64,000 bases of DNA from Halostella litorea (GCF_004785955.1 NZ_ML214300.1:671223-735222), one strand, 5' to 3'. Shown: positions 1 to 9,236, counted from the first letter of the stretch. Numbers and translations: made by a program. Notes: generated from the letters alone by a model not told the origin.

Positions 1-981
1 GACGAGGACGAACGCCGCGCTGCCGTACACGAGCAGGCCGCGGACCGTCGCCGTCCCGACCGGCGTCGCCACGGGCGCGCTCAGTTCGGGCGAGAGCACG
101 CTCATCACCGTCAGGACGATGACGAGCAGCGCCGGGAGGACCAGCAGGACGATGAACAGCTCCGCGAGCAGTTCGAGAAAACCCTCGGCCTGCTCGCGGG
201 CGCGCTGCTGGCGGTGGGAGAGCATCCGGCTCTCAAGCCGCAGGTAGGAGGCCAGCTCGTCCGCGCCCTGGTCGGCGTGTTCGCGGAACTTCAGCAGGAA
301 CGGGGCCAGGGTGTCCCGCGAGGGCGTGTCGCGGGCGACGATCCGGAGGCCCTCGTCCAGGCTCCCCGTCAGCGCCGCCTTGTTCAGCGCCTTCCGGCAC
401 GCGACGGCGGTGTCGCCGTACGCGCTCCGGTTGTCGGCGACCTTGCGCAGCATCGTCCGCGGGCTGTCGCTCCCCGTCGAGAGCGCGTGGAGGTAGCGGA
501 CCGCGCCGGGGAGCGTCCGTCGGACGTTCGCACGCCGGGAGCGCGCCAGCCAGCCCAGATACCGGCTGCCGAGCGCGACCGTCGCCCGCTTCCCGAGCGC
601 GCCGGCGAGCGCCGCGCCGCCGGCCGCGAGGACGACCCGGGGGACGCCGCCGACCGCGACCCGGTTCACCACGGGCAGGCCGTCGTGGACGAACGCGGCG
701 ACCGCCGCCACGCGCTCCGCCGGCACCGTCATCCCGACGGCGAACGCGGCGGCGGCGAGCGCGGCGAAGGCGACCCACGAGAGCGCGTACACACGGGCGA
801 CGTACACGCCGAAGCTCACCTGCAGGTCCGTTCCCCGGTACTGCTTGCGGTCGGCGTCGTGGCGCGCCCCGTCCGCGTGTCTGGAGAACAGCGCGTACAG
901 CAGCCGGTCGAGCGCGGCCATCGGCCGGCCGAGCCGACGGGACGACGCGTTCGACCGGCCGGCGGCCTCCGCGCCGGTCAT
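1..981 (-). CDS. Type II/IV secretion system F (TadC/GspF-like) membrane protein, 3' end outside window
   Basis: The frame is open from an ATG at 981 down to base 1, so the C-terminus is missing (327 codons present). It begins MTGAEAAGRSNASSRRLG, followed by a hydrophobic segment at about residues 60-80. A cytoplasmic helical region in the middle resembles the T2SSF fold of pilus platform proteins, with a stretch like GAVRYLHALSTGSDSPRTML. A strong membrane segment lies near the window edge (LLAELFIVLLVLPALLVIVL). The start codon overlaps the stop of the upstream ATPase as ATGA, so the two are translationally coupled. The family forms the inner-membrane platform of archaeal type IV pili or the archaellum; which pilus this serves cannot be told without the pilin genes. 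Confidence 0.85.
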   Translation of the reverse strand, partial: MTGAEAAGRSNASSRRLGRPMAALDRLLYALFSRHADGARHDADRKQYRGTDLQVSFGVYVARVYALSWVAFAALAAAAFAVGMTVPAERVAAVAAFVHDGLPVVNRVAVGGVPRVVLAAGGAALAGALGKRATVALGSRYLGWLARSRRANVRRTLPGAVRYLHALSTGSDSPRTMLRKVADNRSAYGDTAVACRKALNKAALTGSLDEGLRIVARDTPSRDTLAPFLLKFREHADQGADELASYLRLESRMLSHRQQRAREQAEGFLELLAELFIVLLVLPALLVIVLTVMSVLSPELSAPVATPVGTATVRGLLVYGSAAFVLV

Positions 982-3251
982 CCCTCACCACCGACGGGGC
1001 CGCGGTCGCTCGCCGCCCGCTCGACCGTCGCCGCCTCGTTTGTCTCCAGGTCAGCGAGGAAGTCAAACAGCGCGTCGAAGTCGCGGACGCCCTCCCTGAC
1101 GAGGTACTGGACGTAGCCGTGCTTGCGGTGGAACTCCGCCTCGACGGCCTCGACCGACCGGTCCGTGCGGTCGGCGAGCCGGTGGAACACGCGGAGGCCG
1201 TTGTGCCGCTCCGCGGCGTCGGTCCCGGGCATGTCTGGGTGGGCGTAGTCGAACGTGAACCCGCCGTCGCTCCCGCGGCTGGCGACCGTGTTCCAGCAGA
1301 CCGTCGTGTCGCCCTTCTCGACGGTGCCGCGGTCGGAGCCGTCGCCGAGGTCGTCGAACGCCTCGCCGCCGAGGAACTCCACGACGCGGCCAGCGTAGCG
1401 CTCGCCGTCGACGTGTTTCGGGAACACGACGAGGTCGATCTCGGTGAGCAGGTACGGCGGGAGCCCCTGCTCGACGACGCGGTTGACGAGCTTCTCGACG
1501 TCCTCGGCGTGGGTCGTCCCGATGACCCCGTGGCCGGTGTTCAGCGTCTCCGCGAACGTCTCGAAGCTCGCCGGCGTGTTGATCTCGGCGATCACCTCGA
1601 CGTCGGGGTTGAGGTAGTTGCATTCGGTCATCAGGTCGGCCATCGACACCTGCTTGAACTCGTTCTCGTGGTCGCGGGTCGTCAGCGAGACGCCGGTCTC
1701 GTGGGGCAGGCGGACCTCCCGGGAGCCCTCGTCGATGCTGATCGGGCGGTCCTCGAAGGGGATGAAGGGCATGTGTGCATTCATCAGCGTCGTCTTGCCG
1801 ACGCCGGTCGGGCCGGAGAACAGCACGACGCAGTGGTGCTCGTACAGCATCCACAGCAGCGCCACCAGTTCGGTCGGGAGGCTGTTCCCCTCCACGAGGT
1901 CGACCGGGGTCATCGCATCGGGCGCTTGCTTGCGGATCGAGACGTGGGGGCCGTCCTCGCTGATGACGGGGAGCGCGACCGCACAGCGGATCGTCACGTC
2001 GTCGTCGACGCCCGGCGGCCGGAGGTTCACCTTCGCGCTGGGGTTGCTGGCGTTCAGTTCGGTGCCGTCGGCGGCCGCGATCTGCGTGACGACGTTGACG
2101 AACTCGCGCTCGTCCTCGAAGGCGAGGTTGGTCGGGACCCGGCTCCCGCCGTCGACGCCGTCCCGGGGGACGACCTTCACGCGCTCGCCGACGCGGTTGG
2201 CCTCGATGTCCTCCAGGTTCGGGTCCCGGATGGGGACGGTGAGCTTCCCGTGGCCGACGAAGTCCCGGAGGACGTAGTACACCAGGTCGGAGAGCCGGTC
2301 CTCGGCGTAGCGGCCGTCGACCGGCGGGACGCCGACGCCGTACTCGGCGAGCGCGGCCTTCGCGCGGTGGGTCGCCGCGTCGAGCCACGCCCGGGTGTTC
2401 CGGGCCGTGAGCTGGCGGGAGAGGTAGCGGGACGCGCGGTCCCGGATGAACGCCTCGCGGGCGTCGCCGCCGTCGGCGGAGGGGCCGTCGATCACCTCGT
2501 CGACGTTCGCCTCCCAGACGCGCTCCTTGCACTCCTCGACGAGGCGCTCGTCGCCCGGCAGGAGGTCCGGCTCTATCACCGCGTACTTCGTCGTGAACGC
2601 GTCGGTCCCGAGCAGGTGCTCGCGGTACAGCACGACCGGCACCTCGAAGCCTCGGAACGACACGGTGTACGTGTCGGCGCGCTCGCTGACGAACCGCTCG
2701 ATGTGTTCGGGGTCGGCCGGCAGTTCGGTCTCGGCGGGCGCGTAGTCGGCCGTGTGGACCGCCAGGCGGTCGCCGGCGGTGTCGGCCACCTCGATGGCGT
2801 CGTCCAGCGCCAGCGGCGTCAGGTCACCGAGACAGCGCACGTCCCGGAGCGCGACGTAGCCAACGCGGCGGCGGGCGGCCGCGGACCCGTCGGTCAACCG
2901 GTCGATGGCGCGGCGGTACTTCGGCGCGAACCCCTCCCGCATGCGCTCGGCGGTGCCCTCCCGCGTGAGCGGTCGGCGGAGCGTGGCCCGCTCGAAGTGC
3001 TCGACGACGCGCTCGACGGCGTCCCGGTCGGCCGCGGAGAGCCGGGGCTCGCGCACGTCGTAGGCGAAGGCGTCGTCGGTCTCCCGGACCGTCGCCACCA
3101 CGTCCGGGTGGATCTCGTACTGCGACCGCACGTCGGGGGCGTACCACGCTTCCGGGTCGTCCGGCGGCAGCGGCGGCGGGACGGCGCCGGCGGGGTCGTC
3201 GCGCGACCGTTCGGCCTCCGTCGCCAGTTCGAGCGTGGGTGAATCGGTCAT
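978..3251 (-). CDS. Type II/IV secretion (pilus) ATPase, VirB11/GspE/TadA family
   Basis: 757 aa. The C-terminal half is a secretion NTPase: Walker A GPTGVGKTT at about residue 480, then an Asp-box-like ISIDEGSREV, a His-box region with TTHAEDVEKLVNRV, and conserved arginines. The N-terminal ~300 residues are the acidic extension usual in haloarchaeal PilB-type ATPases. It powers assembly of type IV pilus-like filaments together with the membrane protein that follows with a 4-base overlap. On the minus strand a TATA-like TTTAAATA (3273-3283) is centred 27 nt upstream of the ATG, so the mRNA is probably leaderless. The family is certain; the filament it drives is unknown. Confidence 0.93.
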   Translation of the reverse strand: MTDSPTLELATEAERSRDDPAGAVPPPLPPDDPEAWYAPDVRSQYEIHPDVVATVRETDDAFAYDVREPRLSAADRDAVERVVEHFERATLRRPLTREGTAERMREGFAPKYRRAIDRLTDGSAAARRRVGYVALRDVRCLGDLTPLALDDAIEVADTAGDRLAVHTADYAPAETELPADPEHIERFVSERADTYTVSFRGFEVPVVLYREHLLGTDAFTTKYAVIEPDLLPGDERLVEECKERVWEANVDEVIDGPSADGGDAREAFIRDRASRYLSRQLTARNTRAWLDAATHRAKAALAEYGVGVPPVDGRYAEDRLSDLVYYVLRDFVGHGKLTVPIRDPNLEDIEANRVGERVKVVPRDGVDGGSRVPTNLAFEDEREFVNVVTQIAAADGTELNASNPSAKVNLRPPGVDDDVTIRCAVALPVISEDGPHVSIRKQAPDAMTPVDLVEGNSLPTELVALLWMLYEHHCVVLFSGPTGVGKTTLMNAHMPFIPFEDRPISIDEGSREVRLPHETGVSLTTRDHENEFKQVSMADLMTECNYLNPDVEVIAEINTPASFETFAETLNTGHGVIGTTHAEDVEKLVNRVVEQGLPPYLLTEIDLVVFPKHVDGERYAGRVVEFLGGEAFDDLGDGSDRGTVEKGDTTVCWNTVASRGSDGGFTFDYAHPDMPGTDAAERHNGLRVFHRLADRTDRSVEAVEAEFHRKHGYVQYLVREGVRDFDALFDFLADLETNEAATVERAASDRGPVGGEG

Positions 3252-3272
3252 GGACCGGTGTGGTTCTCCTTT

Positions 3273-3283
3273 GTATTTAAATC
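3273..3283 (-). promoter_or_regulatory. TATA box of the secretion ATPase operon
   Basis: Minus-strand GATTTAAATAC lies in an AT-rich island, centred about 27 nt before the ATG at 3251. This spacing is typical of haloarchaeal leaderless promoters. The rest of the divergent intergenic region (3252-3457) shows no other gene. Confidence 0.6.
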
Positions 3284-3457
3284 TTGATCCACAAATTAAA
3301 CTGAGGAATTATTTTTCCAGTTCCCCGGTACAAACCAGCCGACCCAGCCCGTGACGGCCCGATCGTCCAGGGGAAGAGCCGCCGGTACAGCGGTCGCGGG
3401 GCGGAGCTGTCACCGAAAAGACGGAAAGCATAAGTGAACAATGAGGCAAGACGGCGT

Positions 3458-4414
3458 GTGGATAGAGACGCCCTCCGCCCCGCCCTGATCGGCGTCGTCT
3501 GCGTGCTCGCCATCGCGCTGGCGGCGGCGACGCTCACCTCCCCCGTCGACACCGGCGGTGGGGGTGGCGGTATCACCCCCGCATCGGACACCCCCGACCA
3601 GCAACCGAGCGGCGTCGGCGACGACGACCCCGGTAGCTCGGGCGGCGGCAACTTCGGCATCGACCCGATCTGCCTACAGATACTCTCCGGGCCGGGCCCG
3701 TATCTGGTCCTCGCGGTCATCGTGCTCGGCGTCGGCGTGCCGTACTACTTGCGCTACGGCTGGTTGACCGGATTCGGGATGGCGATGGCCGTCGGTATTC
3801 CGCTGCTCGTGCTCGTGGTCGTGCTGACCGCGGGCTGTGCCGGCGACTTTCCCGCCGGACAGCCGGGGATGAACATGACCCCGACGGTCGGCGACGGGAA
3901 CGGGTCGAGCGCGCCGCTGGGCAGCGGCGATGGGGACGTGACCGACCCGACCGCCCCGCCGGTGCTCATCCTGCTCGTCCTCGGCGTCGCCGCGGTCACG
4001 GTCGTCGGGCTCTACCTGGCCAGCGACGACCGCGACGACGAGCCACAGGAGGAGGACGCGGAGACCGCAGCCGAACAGCGGGAGGCGATCGGCCGCGCCG
4101 CCGGGCGGGCGGCGGACCGCATCGAGGACGACGTGGACGTGGAAAACGAGGTGTACCGCGCCTGGCGGGAGATGACCGACCACCTCGACGTGGACCGGCC
4201 CGAGTCGAGCACGCCGTCGGAGTTCGCCGACGCCGCCGTCGAGGCCGGCATGTCCGGGTCGGACGTGGGCGAACTGACGCGGCTGTTCGAGGAGGTTCGG
4301 TACGGCGGCGCGTCGCCGACCGAGGACCGCGAGCAGCGGGCCGTCGCGGCGCTGCGGCGGATCGAGGGGGAGTACGCTGCGGACGACAGCGAGGCCGCAG
4401 GGGGTGACCGATGA
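3458..4414 (+). CDS. DUF4129 domain membrane protein
   Basis: 318 aa from GTG 3458. It has an N-terminal membrane segment (IGVVCVLAIALAAATL), a Gly/Ser/Asp-rich extracellular linker, two further membrane helices around residues 80-120, another near residue 180, and a cytoplasmic C-terminal DUF4129 region (YRAWREMTDHLDV, then LTRLFEEVRYGG). DUF4129 proteins usually accompany transglutaminase, MoxR and DUF58 genes. I chose GTG 3458 because a TATA-like CATAAG preceded by GGAAAG at 3423-3434 is centred 27 nt upstream; an in-frame GTG at 3434 would lie inside that box. It is first in an operon with overlapping stops and starts (ATGA at 4411). Confidence 0.8.
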   Translation: MDRDALRPALIGVVCVLAIALAAATLTSPVDTGGGGGGITPASDTPDQQPSGVGDDDPGSSGGGNFGIDPICLQILSGPGPYLVLAVIVLGVGVPYYLRYGWLTGFGMAMAVGIPLLVLVVVLTAGCAGDFPAGQPGMNMTPTVGDGNGSSAPLGSGDGDVTDPTAPPVLILLVLGVAAVTVVGLYLASDDRDDEPQEEDAETAAEQREAIGRAAGRAADRIEDDVDVENEVYRAWREMTDHLDVDRPESSTPSEFADAAVEAGMSGSDVGELTRLFEEVRYGGASPTEDREQRAVAALRRIEGEYAADDSEAAGGDR

Positions 4415-4995
4415 GCCGGCTCCGGACCCTCGTCGCGGGCTTCGGGCTCCTCGCCGCGGCGGCTGGCTTCGTCTTCGTGTTCGTGCCGTCGGCCGCAGCG
4501 GGGATCGGCCTGACCGAGAGCATCGTGGTGGCCGTCGGGTTCCTGGCCCTGCTGCAGGGGTATCGCGTCGTGAGCGCCCGGCGGCGGTCGTCGACCCGCG
4601 AGTTCGAGACGCCGGACCCGGAGACGCGACAGGAACTCCCGACGCCCGGCGACGGGTTCGACGAGGGGCTTGCCGCCCGGAAGGGCCGCGGCTGGGCCGC
4701 CCGCAGACACCGGGTCGGCGACCGCCTCGAAGAGGCCGCGGTCGACGCGATCACCTACGCCGAGGACTGCTCCGAGGCGACCGCACGCGAGATGCTTGAG
4801 GCCGGGACCTGGACCGACGACCCGCAGGCCGCGGCGATGTTCTCGACCGGCCGGCCCGAGGGGTCGACGCTGTGGCGGCGGCTCAGAGAGACGTTCTCCA
4901 TGGAACCGACGTTCGACCGCCGCGCCCGCCGGGCCGCACACGCCGTCGCGGACCTCCGCGGCGTCGACGACCGACCGGAGGGGGAGTCGGAATGA
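4411..4995 (+). CDS. Conserved haloarchaeal membrane protein of the DUF58/MoxR cluster
   Basis: 194 aa. Two N-terminal membrane helices (residues about 5-25 and 35-52) are followed by a charged cytoplasmic region. No catalytic motif is visible. It starts inside the stop of the DUF4129 gene and ends inside the start of the DUF58 gene, each as an ATGA overlap, so it is certainly part of that operon. It resembles the small proteins that regularly sit between DUF4129 and DUF58 in haloarchaea (the DUF7269-like group, recalled from memory). Function unknown; a structural partner of the DUF58/MoxR system is the natural guess. Confidence 0.75.
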   Translation: MSRLRTLVAGFGLLAAAAGFVFVFVPSAAAGIGLTESIVVAVGFLALLQGYRVVSARRRSSTREFETPDPETRQELPTPGDGFDEGLAARKGRGWAARRHRVGDRLEEAAVDAITYAEDCSEATAREMLEAGTWTDDPQAAAMFSTGRPEGSTLWRRLRETFSMEPTFDRRARRAAHAVADLRGVDDRPEGESE

Positions 4996-6368
4996 CGGCG
5001 AGCGCTACGCGGACCGGGAGCGACGAGACCCCGGCCGTCGACGGGAACGAGGACGCGGCGGGGACGGCGGCCGACGACGCGGCGGCGGACCCGGTCGAGA
5101 CACACACGACCGAGACCCGTCGCTGGCGCGGCGTCAGCGCCATCGCGTTCGTGGCGGGCGGGTTCGGCATGGCGCTTTCCCGGCCGTCGCTGCTGCTCGC
5201 GGGCGTCGTCGGCGTCGCGTACGCCGCCTACGCGCGGGCGGGAACCGCGCCGGAGGTGTCACTCGCCGTCGCCCGGACGCTCTCGGACCGCGACCCGGAG
5301 CCCGGTGACGAGGTGACCGTGACGGTCACCGTGACGAACGAGGGGTCGTCCCCGCTGTTCGACCTCCGGATCGTCGACGGCGTCCCGGAGGCGCTCGGTG
5401 TGGTCGACGGCGTCCCGCGGCTCGGCACGGCGCTCCGGCCGGGCGAGTCGGCGTCGTTCGAGTACACGGTGCTCGCGACCCGGGGCAGCCACGAGTTCGA
5501 CCGGCTGACCGCCATCGCACGGGGGGCAAGCGGCGCGGTCGAGCGCCGGGTCCGCATCCCGACGAACGACGGGCTGTCGTGCCAGCCGTCGTTCGACCCG
5601 GTGTCGTCGGTCGCGCTCCGCTCGCTGACGACGCGCCACGCCGGCCGGGTCGAGACCGACGACGGCGGCGAGGGGGTCGAGTTCCACTCCACGCGGGAGT
5701 ACCGCGCGGGCGACTCGCTCTCGCGCATCGACTGGAACCGCCACGCCCGCACCGGCGAACTGGCGACGCTCCGGTTCCGGAAGGAGCGCTCCGCGACGGT
5801 CGTGCTCCTGCTCGACGTCCGGGAGGAGGCGTACGTCCGGCCGGACGACGACAGCCCCCACGCCGTCGACCGCGGGATGACGGCCGCGACGTCTGTGTTC
5901 CCCGCGCTGCTGGAGGCCGGAAACCGCGTCGGGGTCGCCGCGTTCGGCCCGACGGAGGTGTGGCTCCCGCCCGGCCTCGGCGCGGACCACCGCGCGCGGG
6001 CACAGGAGCTGTTCACCGCGAACCCGGCCTTCTCGCCGGAGGTGCCCGACGACCCGTTCTACTTCTCGGTCAGGCTGCGGCGGCTCCGCAAGCGCTTCCC
6101 CGACGACGCGCAGGTGATCCTGTTCTCGCCGCTGTGTGACGACCAGGTCGTCCGGCTGGCCCGGCTGCTCGACGCCCACGGCCACCTCGTCACGGTGCTT
6201 AGCCCGGACCCGACGTCGTCGGCGACCGCGGGCCACCGGCTGGCCGCCGCGGAACGCGCCGAGCGGATCACCGGGCTCCGTGAGGGCGGCATCAGGGTCG
6301 CCGAGCTACCGGCGGAGATGAGCACCGAGGCGGCGCTTGCCCGCGCCGGCAAGAGGTGGTCGCGGTGA
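4992..6368 (+). CDS. DUF58 domain protein (vWA-like partner of MoxR)
   Basis: 458 aa from ATG 4992. An acidic N-terminus is followed by two membrane helices at about residues 45-90. A beta-rich extracellular region of the CARDB/DUF11 type comes next (EVTVTVTVTNEGSSPLFDLR). The DUF58 domain contains the hallmark YRAGDSLSRIDWNRHART and a vWA-like core with VVLLLDVREEA. The frame stays open 120 nt upstream, but ATG 4992 overlaps the previous stop and matches the operon spacing. DUF58 proteins work with MoxR AAA+ ATPases, as in the gene at 6873-7823. The biochemical role in archaea is not established. Confidence 0.9.
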   Translation: MTASATRTGSDETPAVDGNEDAAGTAADDAAADPVETHTTETRRWRGVSAIAFVAGGFGMALSRPSLLLAGVVGVAYAAYARAGTAPEVSLAVARTLSDRDPEPGDEVTVTVTVTNEGSSPLFDLRIVDGVPEALGVVDGVPRLGTALRPGESASFEYTVLATRGSHEFDRLTAIARGASGAVERRVRIPTNDGLSCQPSFDPVSSVALRSLTTRHAGRVETDDGGEGVEFHSTREYRAGDSLSRIDWNRHARTGELATLRFRKERSATVVLLLDVREEAYVRPDDDSPHAVDRGMTAATSVFPALLEAGNRVGVAAFGPTEVWLPPGLGADHRARAQELFTANPAFSPEVPDDPFYFSVRLRRLRKRFPDDAQVILFSPLCDDQVVRLARLLDAHGHLVTVLSPDPTSSATAGHRLAAAERAERITGLREGGIRVAELPAEMSTEAALARAGKRWSR

Positions 6369-6865
6369 CCGTCGAGATAGACCGGCTGCCGCCGGTCAAC
6401 AGCGGGATGGCGGCGGTCGTCGTGGCGAGCCTGTGTACGGCGCTGCTGGGGCTGTACTCGCTCTACGCCGCGCCGTTCGGCGCGCTCGCGATGGTCGCGG
6501 CCGCCGGGACGACGTTCCGCGGCTGGCGGCGGGCGGCGACGCTCACCGGCGTCTTCCTGTTCCTCGGGGCGATGGTCTCGGGGGTGCTTGGCGCGCCGAC
6601 CGTCGTCGTCGTGGCCGGCGTCGGCGGCTCGGTCGTCGCCTGGGACCTCCTCGACAACGCCGTCTCGCTGGGCGAACAGCTCGGCCGCGAGGCCGACACG
6701 AGCCGGGCCGAACTGGTCCACGCGGCCGGCAGCGTCTCGGTCGGCGCGGTCGTCTCGCTGTGCAGTTACGGCCTGTATCAGGTCGCCGGCGGGGGCCGCC
6801 CGCTCGCGGCGCTCGTGTTCCTCCTGCTCGGGGCCGTGGCGCTGACGTCCGTGCTGCGGTCCTGA
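6365..6865 (+). CDS. Small polytopic membrane protein at the end of the DUF58 operon
   Basis: 166 aa with about five hydrophobic segments (for example AAVVVASLCTALLGLYSLYA and TVVVVAGVGGSVVAWDLL). The GTG at 6365 overlaps the DUF58 stop as GTGA and has a GAGGTGG Shine-Dalgarno-like match 6 nt upstream; an in-frame GTG at 6356 is the alternative. It matches the small membrane proteins that close DUF58 operons in haloarchaea (the DUF7519-like group, from memory). Function unknown. Confidence 0.72.
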   Translation: MTVEIDRLPPVNSGMAAVVVASLCTALLGLYSLYAAPFGALAMVAAAGTTFRGWRRAATLTGVFLFLGAMVSGVLGAPTVVVVAGVGGSVVAWDLLDNAVSLGEQLGREADTSRAELVHAAGSVSVGAVVSLCSYGLYQVAGGGRPLAALVFLLLGAVALTSVLRS

Positions 6866-6872
6866 GGCCGGC

Positions 6873-7823
6873 TCACTCCAGCGTCGGCACCGGCACCTGG
6901 TCCAGCACGCTCTCGACGACCGCGCCCTTCTCGACGTCGTTGACCGTCGCGTCCGGCGTCAACACGAGGCGGTGGGCGAGCACCGGCTGCGCCACGCGCT
7001 TGATGTCGTCCGGCGTGACGAACTCCCGGCCGGCCAGCACGGCCTCGGCGCGGGCCGTCTCGAACAGCCGCTGGGTGCCACGCGGCGAGACGCCGACTTC
7101 GACGCGGCGGTCCTCGCGGGTGGCCCGGGCGACCCGGGCGACGTACTCCAGCAGTTCGTCCTCGATCCGGACGGACTCGGGCACCCGGCGGAGCTGATCG
7201 ACGGCCTCGTCGGTCAGCACACGCTCGGCGTCGGGGCTCTGCGTGTCGCGGGCACGCCGCCGGCGGAGCAGTTCGACCTCGCCGTCCAGGTCGGGGTAGC
7301 CGAGGCTCGTCTTGACCATGAACCGGTCGACCTGGGCCTCGGGCAGCGGGAACGTGCCCTCCTGCTCGACGGGGTTCTGCGTGGCGATCACGAAGAAGGG
7401 GTCGGGCAGGTCGTGCGTGTCACCGTCGACGGTGACCTGCCCCTCCTCCATGGCCTCCAGCAGCGCGGCCTGGGTCTTCGGCGGCGCGCGGTTTATCTCG
7501 TCGGCCAGCACGATGTTCGCGAAGATCGGCCCCTCGTTGAAGGAGAACTCGGCGGAGTCCTCGTCGAACACGTGCGTGCCGGTTACGTCGGAGGGGAGGA
7601 GGTCCGGCGTGAACTGCACCCGGCTGAAGGAGAGCCCGAACGCGGTCGCGAACGACCGCGCGGTGAGGGTCTTGCCCGTGCCGGGGACGTCCTCCAGCAG
7701 GACGTGGCCGCGGGCCATCACGCCCAGCAGCACCGTTCGGAGGAACTCGCGGTCGGCGATGACTGCGTCGCCGACCGTGTCGAGGACGGCCTGTGCTTCC
7801 TCGTTCGCGTCGGGGACTTCCAT
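6873..7823 (-). CDS. MoxR family AAA+ ATPase
   Basis: 316 aa from ATG 7823. Walker A GVMARGHVLLEDVPGTGKT, Walker B VLADEINRAPPKTQ, sensor 1 FFVIATQNPVEQEG and the C-terminal lid RVARATREDRRVEVGVSPRG are all visible. MoxR ATPases act as chaperones for vWA proteins, here presumably the DUF58 protein encoded convergently 500 nt away; the two stops are only 7 nt apart. The longer reading from a GTG at 7838 is less likely, because a TATA-like box at 7845-7857 is centred 27 nt before ATG 7823. Confidence 0.93.
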   Translation of the reverse strand: MEVPDANEEAQAVLDTVGDAVIADREFLRTVLLGVMARGHVLLEDVPGTGKTLTARSFATAFGLSFSRVQFTPDLLPSDVTGTHVFDEDSAEFSFNEGPIFANIVLADEINRAPPKTQAALLEAMEEGQVTVDGDTHDLPDPFFVIATQNPVEQEGTFPLPEAQVDRFMVKTSLGYPDLDGEVELLRRRRARDTQSPDAERVLTDEAVDQLRRVPESVRIEDELLEYVARVARATREDRRVEVGVSPRGTQRLFETARAEAVLAGREFVTPDDIKRVAQPVLAHRLVLTPDATVNDVEKGAVVESVLDQVPVPTLE

Positions 7824-7844
7824 GGTCCCCGTCCGCACGGCCCC

Positions 7845-7857
7845 GATTTATTTTTGG
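7845..7857 (-). promoter_or_regulatory. TATA box of moxR
   Basis: Minus-strand CCAAAAATAAATC, centred about 27 nt upstream of ATG 7823. It supports both the start choice and a leaderless transcript. Confidence 0.55.
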
Positions 7858-7920
7858 TGATCGTCGCCCCGCGGCCGAACCGAAATCCATAAAGTCGGCA
7901 ACGGTGAAGCGCCTGATGGA

Positions 7921-8005
7921 GCCGAGGTAGCCTAGCCCGGCCAAGGCGGTTGCTTCGAGAGCAACTGTCCGCAAGGACTCAGGAGTTCAAATCTCCTCCT
8001 CGGCG
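7921..8005 (+). tRNA. tRNA-Ser(CGA)
   Basis: The cloverleaf is complete. The acceptor stem pairs GCCGAGG (7921-7927) with CCTCGGC (7998-8004), with discriminator G. The anticodon stem GTTGC/GCAAC encloses the loop TTCGAGA with anticodon CGA. A long class II variable arm (TGTCCGCAAGGACTC) identifies serine, and the T arm is AGGAG-TTCAAAT-CTCCT. CCA is not encoded. A BRE/TATA-like CGAAATCCATAAAG (7881-7894) sits about 30 nt upstream. Confidence 0.97.
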
Positions 8006-8060
8006 CTTTCTACGACCCTCGCCGGTGAGAGCCGTCAGTGGCGGCGTGGGACCACTCGCG

Positions 8061-9236
8061 TCAGAACAGCGGGTCCAGGTCCTCGCCCTGGTCGCCGATC
8101 AGTTGCTCCTCGGCTTTCTCCTGGCCCTGGCGCTGGCCCTCGATGTTGTCCTGGGTCTCGTTGGCGATGATCTGGAGCTTCTTGATGCGCGGGACCTCCG
8201 TGACGCCGGAGAGTAGCACCGCCGCGGCGACGGAGTCCGACCTCGTCGGGTAGTCGCCTCCCCGGACCTCCATGGAGCCGGTCTCCTCCTCCAGCCAGCG
8301 GCGGCCCTCCTCGATGCCCTTCCGGCTGAGGTGGGCCGGCGGGCCGGCGACGACCGACAGCGAGCGCTCGGCGCTGTCGACGTCGCAGGGCAGCGTCAGT
8401 CGACCCAGCGTCGCCTTGCGGACGAGGCTGGTGATCCGGTTCGTCGCCTCGCTCGGGTCGGGTTCGGCGTTCGACCCGCCGCCGGTGAACCGCGAGAGCA
8501 GGCCGCCCTCGTCCTCGGGGACCAACTCCTCCGAGGCGTAGCCGACCGCCGAGACGCCGCTTGCCTCCAGCGTGTTGACGATCTCGCTGGCGTCGACGAC
8601 GCTCTCGGCGACAACGTCGCCGCCGCCGGTCTCGCCGGCCGAGAACAGCACGCCGAAGCGGCGTGCGATCTCCTGGTTTATCTCGTCGTAGCCGGCGGTC
8701 AGCGTCTCGCCCGACTTCCGCCAGGCGTCGTTGTCGAACACCAGCAGGTTGTCCACCTCGCGGACGAACGTCTGGAACGAGCGGGCGGCGTTCAGCGTGT
8801 AGATGCCCCCCTCGTCGGTCGCCGGGAGGACGCCGAGCCCGTAGACGGGGGTGGAGTAGACGCGCTGGAGTTCCTTGGCGATGACCGGCCCCGCGCCGCT
8901 GCCGGTGCCGCCGCCGAGCGCGGCGACGACGAGGAACGCGTCGACGTGGCTGACCGGGACGTCGTCGGTCGCGGCGACGACCTCCGTCGACTCCTCGGCG
9001 GCGATCTCCGCGCCGAGTTCGTTGTCCGCCCCGACGCCGTGGCCGCCGACGCGGGATTGGCCGATGAGGACGCGGTTGTCCTCCGGGACGTACTGCAGGC
9101 CCTGCAGGTCCGAGCGGGCCGTGTTGATCGCCGTCGCGGCCGTGATGAAGTCGGCCTCGGCCCGCTGCTCGTACGCGAGGAACTCGTCGACGATCTTGCC
9201 GCCGGCCTGGCCGACTGCGATGAGTGCTAACTGCAT
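8061..9236 (-). CDS. cetZ: CetZ tubulin/FtsZ superfamily protein
   Basis: 391 aa. The N-terminus MQLALIAVGQAGGKIVDEF contains the first GTP-binding loop, and the tubulin signature GGGTGSGAG follows at about residue 110. The block IGQSRVGGHGVGADNELGAE and GVLPATDEGGIYTLNAARS are characteristic of the haloarchaeal CetZ branch rather than canonical FtsZ. CetZ proteins polymerise on GTP and, in Haloferax, control cell shape and motility rather than division. The gene stands alone, co-directional with the chaperone genes but 230 nt from dnaK. Which CetZ paralogue it is cannot be told from one copy. Confidence 0.92.
   Translation of the reverse strand: MQLALIAVGQAGGKIVDEFLAYEQRAEADFITAATAINTARSDLQGLQYVPEDNRVLIGQSRVGGHGVGADNELGAEIAAEESTEVVAATDDVPVSHVDAFLVVAALGGGTGSGAGPVIAKELQRVYSTPVYGLGVLPATDEGGIYTLNAARSFQTFVREVDNLLVFDNDAWRKSGETLTAGYDEINQEIARRFGVLFSAGETGGGDVVAESVVDASEIVNTLEASGVSAVGYASEELVPEDEGGLLSRFTGGGSNAEPDPSEATNRITSLVRKATLGRLTLPCDVDSAERSLSVVAGPPAHLSRKGIEEGRRWLEEETGSMEVRGGDYPTRSDSVAAAVLLSGVTEVPRIKKLQIIANETQDNIEGQRQGQEKAEEQLIGDQGEDLDPLF

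Noticed and set aside
8061-9236. Canonical FtsZ
   Set aside because: It has the CetZ-specific IGQSR...GHGVGADNELGAE block and the tail does not resemble FtsZ.
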